From Dictyobacter arantiisoli (GTDB lineage: Bacteria; Chloroflexota; Ktedonobacteria; Ktedonobacterales; Ktedonobacteraceae): DNA of 64,000 bases. The stretch lies in assembly GCF_008326305.1 (NCBI RefSeq), contig NZ_BIXY01000009.1, positions 12,246 through 76,245 of the forward strand. Reading direction: 5' to 3'. Shown piece after piece: positions 50,812 to 60,725 of this stretch. Position numbers and translations under genes: made by a program. Within the stretch, counting starts at the first letter, position 1, and each line of letters opens with the position of its first letter. The notes beneath the pieces were generated by a model. It made no database searches, was not told the DNA's origin, and worked only from the letters and a program-made list of their open reading frames with translations.

Positions 50812-52200
50812 TTAGTTGTAGAGCTTGCTCTGAATATATTCAGAAATGAGGGGCCAGTTTTCTCCTTTGGGAATGACAATCGACTCACCATCGCTGGCGG
50901 TTGAGATATCCATGACATTACTGGTACTCAGGCCAATATGTGCGGTTTTGGGATCATTCAGATCCATTTTTTGTGAGAAGAGTCCCAGATCGGCAAATGA
51001 CATATTGGTATAAATCGTTTTTTGCAACGCGTTCATGGCATTGATCAAGCTCGGCCAGGTAGTAATATTGCGTATTTTTCCCAGGGCGGCTTTGATAATC
51101 AATTGTTGACGGGCGGAACGGCCAAAATCGGTCAATTCTGCCTGATTGATGGAGGTGCCCATGCCGCAAACCTCTACTGGTTCGCGAGCACGTGCATATT
51201 CAATGGCGGTTGCTCCATCCATATGTTGTGTGCCCTTATTAAATTGAACTTTGATCCAACTGGCATCTTTGTTCGCATCATCATTTTTTGGATAGCAAGC
51301 ATTGAAGGAATCGGGAACGTAGACATCAACGCCACCGATAGAATCAATGAAACTTTTAAAACCATTGAAGTCGATGAGCATCCAATTCTTCACGTTCATG
51401 CCCGTTACCAGCGAGACTTTTGTAGCCATGGCATCGCCACCCGCGACGCGATTCTGACTATTGTTTGAGGCTGTTTGATAGACTTCATTGATCTTCGTAT
51501 AGGCATTGGAATTGGGTGGATTTCGTACCCAGAGGTCACGCGGCACGGAGACTAACGAGGTGTGCTGGGAGGATGGAATCATACTGACGACGACGATAGA
51601 GTCTGTGAGATTCGCGCCATCGTGGCTTCCACCACCATAGCCTAAAATCAACAAATTCGTGCGGTCACTGGTACTCATATAACCGGTTGTTGTTGTGAGC
51701 GGTCCCTGGGTAGAGATGGCTGAGCCAAAGGCTAGCACGCGCTGTATGGTGGTAAATCCAATCACTGCCAGCACGATAAAGATGACCAGTACACTCAGGC
51801 AGCCAATTTTGCGCTTGTTACGTTTCTTACGCGGTTTGGCTGATCGTGGGCCCTGATTGCCCGGCCCCGGCTGATGCTGTCCTGGTTGATGCGAGGGATA
51901 TCCCGCAGGCGTCTCTGTCGGTGGCGTATATGCCCGTTGATTCGCATTGTATGCTGGCCCGGGATTTTGATATGGTGGCTGCACTGGCGACTGTTGTGGA
52001 TACGACTGCCGCGCATTGGGTGTTGGTGGATATGGCGGTCGCCCACCTCCCTGAGGAGGTGCAGGCTGCCTGGGTGCCCGGGGCGGTTGTGGTTGATGAA
52101 AGCTGCCAAGAACTAATTTTCCTTGCGGCCCTTGTTCCTGTGGTGGATAGGGAGGAGGTGCATCCGCAGATTCATCTGGCCGATAATAATTATCTGACAT
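50812..52200 (-). CDS. LytR-CpsA-Psr (LCP) family protein
   Basis: This 462-residue membrane protein has a Pro/Gln-rich disordered N-terminus (1-120), a basic stretch (KPRKKRNKRK) and one membrane helix near 134-155. The extracellular LCP domain runs from about 175, with SVPRDLWV near 219, GGVDVYVPD near 290 and ATAIEYARAREP near 332. LCP enzymes attach glycopolymers to peptidoglycan or other wall acceptors from lipid carriers. The gene stands near murJ and manC, in line with cell-envelope work. Confidence 0.9.
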   Translation of the reverse strand: MSDNYYRPDESADAPPPYPPQEQGPQGKLVLGSFHQPQPPRAPRQPAPPQGGGRPPYPPTPNARQSYPQQSPVQPPYQNPGPAYNANQRAYTPPTETPAGYPSHQPGQHQPGPGNQGPRSAKPRKKRNKRKIGCLSVLVIFIVLAVIGFTTIQRVLAFGSAISTQGPLTTTTGYMSTSDRTNLLILGYGGGSHDGANLTDSIVVVSMIPSSQHTSLVSVPRDLWVRNPPNSNAYTKINEVYQTASNNSQNRVAGGDAMATKVSLVTGMNVKNWMLIDFNGFKSFIDSIGGVDVYVPDSFNACYPKNDDANKDASWIKVQFNKGTQHMDGATAIEYARAREPVEVCGMGTSINQAELTDFGRSARQQLIIKAALGKIRNITTWPSLINAMNALQKTIYTNMSFADLGLFSQKMDLNDPKTAHIGLSTSNVMDISTASDGESIVIPKGENWPLISEYIQSKLYN

Positions 52201-52484
52201 CTTTTATCCTTTACTTTGAATTTATAAGTTATATGATGGCATGTCGTTCCTCTGCAGTCAGAAAACCTCGCTCCCACAATGAGCGGACGGGCTTTAAAGA
52301 CCTACATAGCATCCAATTGATGAAAATACTATGTACTATGCTTGTTTACAGGGAATATATGCTGAAAAAAAGTTATTGCCTCTTACATAAAGACGAATGA
52401 AGCAGAGAGAAGTTTCATCGACTTGATCGTGGTCATAGTGTATCCCATTGAAGTACTAATTGGATTAAATTTACTGTATGCTGG
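52201..52484. other. Intergenic region between the LCP gene and the XdhC gene
   Basis: This 284-bp AT-rich spacer contains no supported gene and no clear hairpin. It marks the end of the cox locus and the start region of the LCP gene. Confidence 0.35.
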
Positions 52485-53231
52485 TTAGATTTTGCCATGC
52501 CGTTGAGCGACAATCTCTGCCATAATGGACAGAGCGATCTCTTCAGGCGTTCTGGCTCCAATATCCAGGCCAATCGGGCCGTGGATGCATTTGATCTGCT
52601 CCTCCGTGAGTCCCTGTTGAAGCAGGCGCTCCGCTCGCTCCGCGCTGGTTTTGCGACTGCCAATTGCCCCAACATATCCCACACGCCGGGTTAGAATAAC
52701 TTTTAAGGTTGGCTCGTCAAATTTGGGATCGTGTGTCAATACTGCTACCGATGTGGATGGATAGAGAGTTCTTTGTTGCAGCACTTCATCCGGCCAGGCA
52801 ACAATCAATTCATTGGCGTGTGGAAAGCGTTCAGGGGTCGCAAAAGCGGAGCGGGCATCAATGATCACTACGCGGTAGTTGAGCGCCCTGGCGAAGGTTG
52901 TGAGTGGAATAGCGATATGTCCGGCCCCTACGATGATCAATTCTGGTGGCGGTGGGAAGCCTTCAATAAAAACGTCTATCTGTTCCTGTGCCATTGCTGT
53001 GTTCTCAAGCGTATAGCTATGGATTGCTGCCTTGCCACTCCAGATTGCTTGTTCAGCATCGCTGCTCACGCGTTGATCCAGTTCTGGATCACCAAGCGTG
53101 CCATGGGTTACCGCATCTGGATAGATGAGCAATTTGGCCCCTACATGGTCTGTACCACGTAGCAGGGTTGCTATGGCGATTGCTTGCTCTTGATTCAGGG
53201 CTGTACGTAATTCTTCATAGAGTCCGCTCAT
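52485..53231 (-). CDS. XdhC/CoxI family maturation protein, Rossmann part
   Basis: This 248-residue protein has a short variable N-terminal domain and an XdhC C-terminal Rossmann domain. LIIVGAGHIAIPLTTFAR lies at about 98-115. DARSAFATPERFP and VAVLTHDPKFDEPTL follow, then YVGAIGSRKTSAERAERL and GLDIGARTPEEIALSIMAEI near the end. XdhC-type proteins bind and deliver sulfurated molybdenum cofactor to xanthine/CO dehydrogenase family enzymes. It is the last gene of the cox locus and follows a separate XdhC N-terminal protein by 51 bases. Confidence 0.88.
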   Translation of the reverse strand: MSGLYEELRTALNQEQAIAIATLLRGTDHVGAKLLIYPDAVTHGTLGDPELDQRVSSDAEQAIWSGKAAIHSYTLENTAMAQEQIDVFIEGFPPPPELIIVGAGHIAIPLTTFARALNYRVVIIDARSAFATPERFPHANELIVAWPDEVLQQRTLYPSTSVAVLTHDPKFDEPTLKVILTRRVGYVGAIGSRKTSAERAERLLQQGLTEEQIKCIHGPIGLDIGARTPEEIALSIMAEIVAQRHGKI

Positions 53232-53282
53232 GATCCACTCTCCTCTTTCGTAGCGCCTATGAATATTGACATCCTGTCTTGA

Positions 53283-53600
53283 TTACCAGTCCAGGCGCTC
53301 CACGAATACATGGATAGTGCCTCCACAGGCCAGGCCGATTTTTTCAATATTTTCAGCCTCGCTGATACCAAACTCAAGCATCTGAGGCCGCCCATGTTTG
53401 ATAACTTCTAGAGCTGTTTGGACGACGGCTGGTTCAACGCATCCTCCACTGACAGAGCCCGCTAGCTCGCCCTTTTCGCTAACCGCGAGTTTGGCTCCTG
53501 GCTGGCGTGGGGCCGATCCTTGCATACTCACAACCGTGGCGATAGCTATCTTTTCGCCACGCGTGCGCCACTTTTCGATATCGGGTAATATGTCTCGCAT
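53283..53600 (-). CDS. XdhC/CoxI family protein, N-terminal domain only
   Basis: This 105-residue protein matches the XdhC N-terminal domain: ATVVSMQGSAPRQPGAKL at about 21-38, AGSVSGGCVEPAVVQTAL near 47-64 and GLACGGTIHVFVE at the end. The conserved Cys of SGGC and ACGG are present and are thought to handle cofactor sulfur. The start with AGAGGAAAGAG upstream is preferred to an in-frame start 29 codons earlier. The usual Rossmann domain is supplied by the next gene. Confidence 0.85.
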   Translation of the reverse strand: MRDILPDIEKWRTRGEKIAIATVVSMQGSAPRQPGAKLAVSEKGELAGSVSGGCVEPAVVQTALEVIKHGRPQMLEFGISEAENIEKIGLACGGTIHVFVERLDW

Positions 53601-53689
53601 AGTCTCTTTCCTCTTCCTCAACAACAGAACAGGGATTGTTACTTTGTTGGATGCGAACGCACCTGTAGCATAAAGCATCCAGGGCAATT

Positions 53690-55048
53690 CTAATAACGTC
53701 GTACAGTTGTTTTACTCCAGTTTTTAATTGCTTTGCGGCGTGTCGCTTCGCTGCGATCTGGTCGACTATCGTCAATGGCTGCCAGGAGATAGCCAAGGCT
53801 AAGCAGGCTATCCAGATTATGAGATGGCAGGAAGTCGTCAATAAACGGCAGCGATGTTTTCATGCCTACCGTAAGTGGTCGATAGTCGGGTGAGCCCAGC
53901 AATGGATTAAGCCAGATGAGGCGGTGACAACTGCGCTGTAGACGCCCCATCTCTTCCTGCAGGATGCCTGCCTCTCCACGATCCCAGCCGTCGCTGATGA
54001 TCAGCACGACCGCACCATGACCCAGGACACGACGGGCCCAGTGATAATTGAAGTAGTGGAGCGCATCACCAATACGCGTGCCACCAGACCAATCCTGTAC
54101 TGTTTTCGAGACATCGTGTATCGCATCATCCACATCGCGCCGTCTGAGTTGTCGTGTGACGCGTGTGAGCCGTGTCCCGAAGACAAAGGCCTCGACATTT
54201 AGCAAACCGTTAGATATGGTATGGATAAAGTGGAGCAGCAGACGCGAATACAGGCTCATAGAGCCGCTGATATCACAGATAATGACCAGGGGGCGTGGTT
54301 TTTGTTTTGTCTTGCGCCAGGTCAATTCTATCATCTCCGCGCCATACTTCAGATTACGTCTAATAATGCGACGCATATCAGGATACGCACCATGGGATGC
54401 TGGTGCCTTGCGCCGTGTCATTTTCTGGCCCAGATTCCAATGCATTTCGGCCATCAAACGTTTGGCTTCCTGAAGCTCTTCCCAGCTATAGTTTTCAAAG
54501 TCTTTCTTGCGTAGCTGTTCAAGCGCGCTATAGGCCATTTCCATGGGAGCGCCTGTATCGTTTTGAGGATCGTCTTGATCGTCTTGCAAGGCTTTACTGC
54601 GTTCGGGTGCTTGCTTTTCTCCATGGAACTCTTGATGTGTCTCGCTCATTTGCAAATGCTCGGCCAGACGTTTGCGCTCGGAGGGTGGCAAACGCAATGG
54701 CTTCCCTTTTTGTTTGAGTCCAGTATTTGCTGTTTGCTCTGTCTGATTGTTCAATTGCGCGCGCGTGAACCAATAATACTGAAATATCTGCTCGAAGATG
54801 GGTTCCTGTTCATGGCGGGTGAGCAGGCTGCATTTGAGCGCGGCATGAAAATCATCTTTATTGGTCACATCGATGATGTTAAGCGTCTCTGCCAGATCGA
54901 TAATCTGATGTGGTCCGACATTGAGTCCTGATTCCCAGAGCAAGCGGCCAAACTCGGTCAGGCGATAGAGCAAACGTTCACCATGCTCAATCTCAGGTTT
55001 GGTCTGTGGTAACGCTGTCTGTTCATCTGCTGGTAGAGGATTATTCAT
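53690..55048 (-). CDS. coxE: VWA-domain protein CoxE
   Basis: This 452-residue protein has an N-terminal helical region and a charged middle (about 125-190). The C-terminal von Willebrand A domain starts near 250 and has the metal site DISGSMS (DxSxS) near 257-263. CoxE works with the AAA ATPase CoxD in maturing the copper-molybdenum site of CO dehydrogenase in Oligotropha; in form II systems its role is less clear. It overlaps coxD by one base (the ATG lies within TGATG), so translation is coupled. Confidence 0.88.
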   Translation of the reverse strand: MNNPLPADEQTALPQTKPEIEHGERLLYRLTEFGRLLWESGLNVGPHQIIDLAETLNIIDVTNKDDFHAALKCSLLTRHEQEPIFEQIFQYYWFTRAQLNNQTEQTANTGLKQKGKPLRLPPSERKRLAEHLQMSETHQEFHGEKQAPERSKALQDDQDDPQNDTGAPMEMAYSALEQLRKKDFENYSWEELQEAKRLMAEMHWNLGQKMTRRKAPASHGAYPDMRRIIRRNLKYGAEMIELTWRKTKQKPRPLVIICDISGSMSLYSRLLLHFIHTISNGLLNVEAFVFGTRLTRVTRQLRRRDVDDAIHDVSKTVQDWSGGTRIGDALHYFNYHWARRVLGHGAVVLIISDGWDRGEAGILQEEMGRLQRSCHRLIWLNPLLGSPDYRPLTVGMKTSLPFIDDFLPSHNLDSLLSLGYLLAAIDDSRPDRSEATRRKAIKNWSKTTVRRY

Positions 55049-55983
55049 CAGGAGACACCTCGGAGTTTTTGAATGATTTTTCCGATATCGAGTCCTCCGA
55101 CCTTCAGAATGTCATCTTGATATTTAAGCAATGCGCCCAGTGAATCGCGTACAGCTCCTTCAGTCAGTTCTTGTTGATCGAGGGCGAGCAACGAACTCAT
55201 CCAATCCAATGTTTCTGAGATACCAGGGGCTTTATACAATTCCTGATTGCGTAGTTCATGAACAAAATGAGTGACCTGTCTGGCTAAATGCTCAGGAGCC
55301 CCTGGCATGCGCGTCAGGATAATTTGATATTCTTTTTCCAGGCCTGGAAAATCGATCCAATAGTAGAGGCAACGGCGGCGAAGCGCGTCGTGTATTTCGC
55401 GGGTGCGATTTGAGGTAATAATGACAAATGGTGGTTCCTTGGCTTGAATAGTGCCAATTTCAGGAATAGTGATCTGGAAGTCGGAGAGCAATTCAAGCAG
55501 ATAAGCTTCAAATTCCTCGTCGCTCCGATCTAGCTCATCGATGAGTAGTACCGGCGCTGTGGGATTGGTTGGATCAATGGCCTGGAGGAGGGGACGCTGC
55601 ATAAGAAACTCAGGGCCAAAGATATCATGCATGGCATCTTGTGGTTTGCCTGCCGTGGTTTCCAGGAGGCGAATGTGTAGCATCTGACGGGTATAGTTCC
55701 ACTCATAGACGGCGGTATTGATATCGATGCCTTCATAGCATTGCAGGCGAATTAAACGGGTATTAAGAAGGGTTGCCAACACTTTGGCAATCTCTGTTTT
55801 GCCAACTCCTGGCTCCCCCTCTAACAGGAGAGGCTTACGTCGTTTGAGCGCGAGATAGATCGTTGTTGCCAGACTGCGGTCGGCAATATATTGTTGCGCT
55901 AACAGTGAGCGTTGGACATCTTCAATCGTGGCTAAACTGCTGAGATTGTTCAGATGAATATTCCTTGATGCTGTTTGCTCCAA
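55048..55983 (-). CDS. coxD: MoxR-type AAA+ ATPase CoxD
   Basis: This 311-residue ATPase has Walker A GEPGVGKTE near 56-64, Walker B LLIDELDRSDEEF near 142-154, sensor region ITSNRTREIHDALRRRCLYYW near 195 and a C-terminal lid. The MoxR group acts as chaperones for metal-centre assembly. Together with CoxE it is expected to activate the molybdenum enzyme encoded further upstream. Translationally coupled to coxE. Confidence 0.9.
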   Translation of the reverse strand: MEQTASRNIHLNNLSSLATIEDVQRSLLAQQYIADRSLATTIYLALKRRKPLLLEGEPGVGKTEIAKVLATLLNTRLIRLQCYEGIDINTAVYEWNYTRQMLHIRLLETTAGKPQDAMHDIFGPEFLMQRPLLQAIDPTNPTAPVLLIDELDRSDEEFEAYLLELLSDFQITIPEIGTIQAKEPPFVIITSNRTREIHDALRRRCLYYWIDFPGLEKEYQIILTRMPGAPEHLARQVTHFVHELRNQELYKAPGISETLDWMSSLLALDQQELTEGAVRDSLGALLKYQDDILKVGGLDIGKIIQKLRGVS

Positions 55984-56079
55984 CGTAAGCCTCCCTATGG
56001 CTAGATAGTTAATCTATACAAAAGGTGTTTTTTAAAAATAACACATCTTCATTGGGCATTTCATGCGGCGTTTTATCGA

Positions 56080-57183
56080 TTATATCAGAATGGCTCCGTC
56101 TTTGAGGAAGAGGGTATCATCAATCCATACTTCACCGTTGGTACGTAGATCACAGATCATATCCCAGTGCAGTGCGGAATGATTGATGCCACCGGTTTCC
56201 GGATAGCTTTCTCCCAGAGCCATATGTACTGTGCCACCCATTTTCTCATCAAAGAGGATCTGTTTAGTGGGATGGATCACTCCCTTGTTATTTCCAAATG
56301 CAAATTCACCGAGATAGCGCGACCCGGCATCCAGATTCAGCATCTGATGCAGATAATCTTCTCCCTGGCGAGCAGTGGCTTCGACAACCTTGCCTTCTTT
56401 GAATACGAGGCGAACACCTTCTACCGAGCGACCATCGTAGATGGCGGGAATATCAAATTGGACCACTCCATTGGCACTATTTTCGACCGGGCCTGTAAAG
56501 AATTCACCACTCGGGAAGTTGCGTTTGCCATCGCTATTGATAAAGATACGATCTTCAATGGAAAGTGTCAGATCAGTACCTGTGCCCAGCACATGCACTT
56601 TTTTCTTACCAACCAGCCAATCGACATAGTGTTGTTGCTTGCGGGCTAATTCTTTCCAACTGGCAATTGGATCTTCATCGTTGAGGAAGCAGACATTAAA
56701 GACAAATTCCTCAAACTCTTTCAACGACATGTTGGCATCCTGGGCATAGCCAGTCGTGGGATAAAGTGTCCCGCACCAACGGAAATCTCCGGCCTGCTCG
56801 CGCTGGCGAAAACGTGTCGCAATGGCATGATTGGCCTGACGGCGTTTGGCTCCCTGAGATGGTGGAACAGTGCTGAGCGCTTTCGGATTGCTGCTGGACT
56901 GAATGCTCAGGCGTGCATTGGCCTTTTCGGCTAATGTCAGGGCGAGCGGTGATGGTGTCATCAACTGGCTATCATTTCCCTCACGTAACAGGATTTCATT
57001 GAGACCCTCCAGTTCAATCAATGGAACTGGATGTGCCCCGACATGCAGCGCTTCGCGGTATACCGCCTCGATTAACGGGGCAGCCAGCGGCGTCGCCTGG
57101 ATGGAGAGAATATCTCCTGGTTTGAGGTACAGACAGTAGTGAACCAATGTGTGAGCCCAGCGCTCAATACGAATATCCTTCAT
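56080..57183 (-). CDS. Family M29 aminopeptidase
   Basis: This 367-residue metallopeptidase of the thermophilic aminopeptidase T/AmpS family has metal-binding residues in recognisable places: GEFFTGPVENSANG near 228-241, YDGRSVEGVRLVFKEGKV near 250, and HSALHWDMICDL near 343-354. It releases N-terminal residues from peptides. It lies inside the cox locus between coxM and coxD on the same strand, about 100 to 200 bp from each. It may simply be co-transcribed; a role in enzyme maturation is unproven. Confidence 0.88.
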   Translation of the reverse strand: MKDIRIERWAHTLVHYCLYLKPGDILSIQATPLAAPLIEAVYREALHVGAHPVPLIELEGLNEILLREGNDSQLMTPSPLALTLAEKANARLSIQSSSNPKALSTVPPSQGAKRRQANHAIATRFRQREQAGDFRWCGTLYPTTGYAQDANMSLKEFEEFVFNVCFLNDEDPIASWKELARKQQHYVDWLVGKKKVHVLGTGTDLTLSIEDRIFINSDGKRNFPSGEFFTGPVENSANGVVQFDIPAIYDGRSVEGVRLVFKEGKVVEATARQGEDYLHQMLNLDAGSRYLGEFAFGNNKGVIHPTKQILFDEKMGGTVHMALGESYPETGGINHSALHWDMICDLRTNGEVWIDDTLFLKDGAILI

Positions 57184-57388
57184 GCTCGTTCTATCTTTCT
57201 AGTTGTGGGTAGGTCGGGTCGCGAACCATCCCTGTCGTTAAAGGTTCCTTTTATCGATTGTATATGCAACTCTATTTTTGTTTGTACTATCGATTTTACC
57301 TTCTATTATACATAGTTTTGGTTGCAAAAGGGAAAAGGTGAGGGCCTGCTATCGTTCTTCTATCCCTTTTCCCTTTTCAATCACCAGA

Positions 57389-58255
57389 TCAGGCGCGCTC
57401 AAGGGCGTGCATGATAACCCTTCTGGTGATAACGGCGGCCATCTGCTGACGATATTCTGCTGAGCCATGAATATCGGAGATAAGGTCTGCATTCGCGACT
57501 GCATGGCTGCTGGCGCTCGTAATCGTTGCGTCGTCGAGTTTTTTACTGATAAGGGCTGCTTCGACTTCACTGGCACGTATGATGCGCGTACTGGCTCCGG
57601 TGATTGCGATACTGGCGCTTGTACAAAGACCTTTTTTGTTGATGGTCAGCACTGCTGCGCAGCCAGCGATGGCATAATGAGAGGCTTTATTGGAGATCTT
57701 CGCATAGGCTGAGCCTGTATGAGGTGCTGGAAGAGGCAGACGGATTGCTGTGACAATTTCATCCTGTTCCAGAGCGGTCAGAAAAGTATCCACAAAAAAG
57801 TCATCGGCAGCAATGGTACGCGTTCCATTGGCTCCCTGGACAACCAATTGTGCTTTCAGGGCTAGCACAATGCCAGGCATATCGCCAGCGGGATCTGAAT
57901 GGGCCACACTTCCGCCGATGGTACCGCGATTGCGTACCTGTTGATCCCCAATCAGGGCGGTGCCTTCAGGCAAGATGGGATAGTATTTATGCAGGATTTC
58001 TGATTGCTCAATCTGTTTGTAGCGGGTTAGCGTGCCCAGCACGATGGCATCTTTTTCTTTCCGAATATAAGCCAGGTTGGGAATGGGTCCAATATCGATA
58101 AGATGTTCGGGTTGAGTCAGACGCAACTTCATGGCTGGCAGCAGGCTATGCCCGCCTGCCAATATTTTTGCCTCGTCACCGTATAGCTGCAAGAGCGCAA
58201 TCGCCTCGTCCACCGATTGGACCGGATGATAATCAAAGACTGCTGGTACAGACAT
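57389..58255 (-). CDS. coxM: CoxM-type FAD-binding subunit
   Basis: This 288-residue subunit of a molybdenum hydroxylase carries the two FAD motifs: AGGHSLLP near 32-39 and TIGGSVAHSDPAGD near 110-123. It passes electrons from the 2Fe-2S clusters to the quinone pool or another acceptor. The ATG at 58255, with AGAGG upstream, is chosen because family similarity starts there. It follows coxL by 43 bases. Confidence 0.92.
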   Translation of the reverse strand: MSVPAVFDYHPVQSVDEAIALLQLYGDEAKILAGGHSLLPAMKLRLTQPEHLIDIGPIPNLAYIRKEKDAIVLGTLTRYKQIEQSEILHKYYPILPEGTALIGDQQVRNRGTIGGSVAHSDPAGDMPGIVLALKAQLVVQGANGTRTIAADDFFVDTFLTALEQDEIVTAIRLPLPAPHTGSAYAKISNKASHYAIAGCAAVLTINKKGLCTSASIAITGASTRIIRASEVEAALISKKLDDATITSASSHAVANADLISDIHGSAEYRQQMAAVITRRVIMHALERA

Positions 58256-58298
58256 GCTGCATTCCTCTTTTCTGCTTCTGTCCCGCGTGCAAAGCGGT

Positions 58299-60635
58299 TT
58301 ATTGGTGATGGATGATTCTCCACAATTTTTCAGCTTTGAGGGGCATATCGATATGCGCAACACCCAGGGCATCGGCCACAGCTGCCACTACAGCGGGCGT
58401 AGAGCCAATAGTGCCAGCTTCACCTACTCCTTTTACTCCCAACGGATTGACCAGCGTTGGCGTCACTGTATGCTCAAGTTCCAATGCTGGCAAGTAGGGA
58501 GCGATAGGCATGGCATAATCCATAAAGGTAGTTGTCAGGAGCTGGCCTTCCTCATTATAAACCACCTCTTCATACAGTGCCTGTCCAATCCCTTGTACTA
58601 TCCCTCCATGGATCTGGCCTGCGACCAGGAGAGGATTGATCTGCTTGCCACAATCGTCAACTGCGATATAGCGTGTAATCTCGACCTCACCAGTATCTGG
58701 ATCAACTTCAACGGCGCAGATATGGGTACCGAAGGGAAAGGTACATGCTTCGGGTTCAAAAAAGACGGTCGTTTCCAGGCCGGGTTCAATATCCATTGGC
58801 AAGGTATTCGAGGTATTGGCCGCCGCTGCCACCTGTGCGAAAGAGACTGATTTCTGAGGTGTTCCCGCCACTGAAAATTTGCCATCCTCCAGCGACACAT
58901 CTGAAGGATTCGCCTCAAGCATGGCCGCTGCAATCGTCTTCATCTTCTCTTTCAGGCGCAGCGAGCCCTGATAGACTGCCGTCCCACCTACCGCCGTGGT
59001 ACGACTGCCATAGGTCCCACGTCCCTCCGGTGTTGAATTCGTATCGCCATGCAAGATTAATACATCCTCGATGGGAATGCCAAACTCGTTGGAGATAAGC
59101 TGGGCGAATGTTGTTTCCTCTCCCTGCCCATGTGGTGATGTGCCTGTATAAACTATCACGGTGCCTGTTTGTTCAATACGTACCCGTGCGCTTTCGTAGA
59201 GTCCAAACGGTGCGACCCCCTTGGGTCCAATACCACATATCTCGACATAGGAGGAAATGCCAATCCCTACCAATTTTCCCCGGGCTCGTTTTTGGTGCTG
59301 TTCCGCGCGCAGTTTATCGTATTCAATCAGATCCAACGCCTTTTCCAGTGCTGCCGCATAGTTGCCACTATCATAGAGTGCGCCCGTCGCCATCGTATGG
59401 GGAAATTGTTCTGGTTGTACAAAGTTGAGCAGGCGTACCTCAGCGGGATCGCGTTTGACAGCACGTGCAATCAGATCCAGTGCACGCTCTACCATATAGG
59501 TTGCTTCGGGCCTTCCTGCGCCTCGATAAGCATCGGTAGGGGCCTTATTGGTGAAGACAATATCACAACGACTATAGACATGAGGGACAGCATAGCTGCC
59601 ACTCAGCATTGGTAGAGTGAAGGCAATGGCGATCACGTCGGTGAAAAATTGGAGATATGAGCCGAGGTCTGAGATGACATGGAATTTTAATGCTGTAACC
59701 CTGCCCTCTTTTGTGGCAGCAGCCTCTACATAGTTTACCTGATCGCGGCCATGAATGGTAGCGGCAAGATTCTCATCGCGATCTTCTATCCATTTGACCG
59801 GACGTCCGGTCTGCATAGCTGCAAAAGCCGCCAGCGCCTCTTCGGGATAGATATTGAGCTTGCTGCCAAAACCGCCACCGACCTCTGGTACAATCACCCG
59901 GACCTGATGTTGCAACAGGCCGAGCTGTTCCGCCAGATAGTTGCGTAAGAGATGAGGAATCTGCGAGGAACTCCACAGGTTGAGCGTAGAGTCCGATTTG
60001 CGGAACTCAGCGATGACACCACGTGTCTCCATGGCAGAAGGTGCCAGTCTTTGATTGACGATGCGTTCTTTGATGATAACCCCACCATTGGCAATCGTTT
60101 CGGCGAAGATGTTGTCGATTGCTTCGCTGGATGGATGCATTGAAACCGCTACATTTGTGCCAAATTCTGGATAAAGCAAGGGCGCATCTGGCTGCATCGC
60201 TTTCTCAACGTCGCTAACGACCGGGAGGGGCTCATAATCAATCTCGATGAGATCCAGGGCGTCGCGAGCGACATAGCGATTCTCAGCTACTACAATGGCA
60301 ACTGGATCGCCATAAAAGCGTACTTTGCCATCTGCCAGCGGGAGACGGCGTCCCATACCTCTGGTAATGTGGGGAGGGAGGGGAGCGGCAACTGGTATAT
60401 TGCCAACCTTATTTTTCAAATCTTGAGCAGTAATGACTGCGACCACACCCGGCAATTGACTGGCTGCATCGGTATTGATACTGGAGATTTGTGCGTGACC
60501 GTAGGTACTGCGGAGCACGGTCATATGCAACATACCCAGGAGCTTCATATCATCAACGTAGGTAGCCTGACCGGTAATCAAACGTGGGTCCTCACGCCTT
60601 TTAATTGGCGCACCAAGCATAGCTGCAATACCCAT
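58299..60635 (-). CDS. coxL: CoxL-type molybdenum-binding large subunit, form II
   Basis: This 778-residue catalytic subunit of the xanthine oxidase family has GGGFGSKLNIYPEE near 262 and AYRGAGR near 369-375. In CO dehydrogenase nomenclature AYRGAGR defines form II, whereas true CO-oxidising form I enzymes have AYxCSFR. GVGEAGTIGSTPAVV near the C-terminus holds the catalytic Glu. Form II substrates are uncertain; some members may oxidise CO slowly, others act on aldehydes or aromatic compounds. The S-L-M gene order also fits form II. Confidence 0.93.
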   Translation of the reverse strand: MGIAAMLGAPIKRREDPRLITGQATYVDDMKLLGMLHMTVLRSTYGHAQISSINTDAASQLPGVVAVITAQDLKNKVGNIPVAAPLPPHITRGMGRRLPLADGKVRFYGDPVAIVVAENRYVARDALDLIEIDYEPLPVVSDVEKAMQPDAPLLYPEFGTNVAVSMHPSSEAIDNIFAETIANGGVIIKERIVNQRLAPSAMETRGVIAEFRKSDSTLNLWSSSQIPHLLRNYLAEQLGLLQHQVRVIVPEVGGGFGSKLNIYPEEALAAFAAMQTGRPVKWIEDRDENLAATIHGRDQVNYVEAAATKEGRVTALKFHVISDLGSYLQFFTDVIAIAFTLPMLSGSYAVPHVYSRCDIVFTNKAPTDAYRGAGRPEATYMVERALDLIARAVKRDPAEVRLLNFVQPEQFPHTMATGALYDSGNYAAALEKALDLIEYDKLRAEQHQKRARGKLVGIGISSYVEICGIGPKGVAPFGLYESARVRIEQTGTVIVYTGTSPHGQGEETTFAQLISNEFGIPIEDVLILHGDTNSTPEGRGTYGSRTTAVGGTAVYQGSLRLKEKMKTIAAAMLEANPSDVSLEDGKFSVAGTPQKSVSFAQVAAAANTSNTLPMDIEPGLETTVFFEPEACTFPFGTHICAVEVDPDTGEVEITRYIAVDDCGKQINPLLVAGQIHGGIVQGIGQALYEEVVYNEEGQLLTTTFMDYAMPIAPYLPALELEHTVTPTLVNPLGVKGVGEAGTIGSTPAVVAAVADALGVAHIDMPLKAEKLWRIIHHQ

Positions 60636-60725
60636 GAGTGTATTTATCCTTTCTCAAGCGCTGAGAAACGAAACAAAGGTTGATACAACACTGGTTTGAG
60701 CATCCTTGCGCGCAGGATCAGGGTA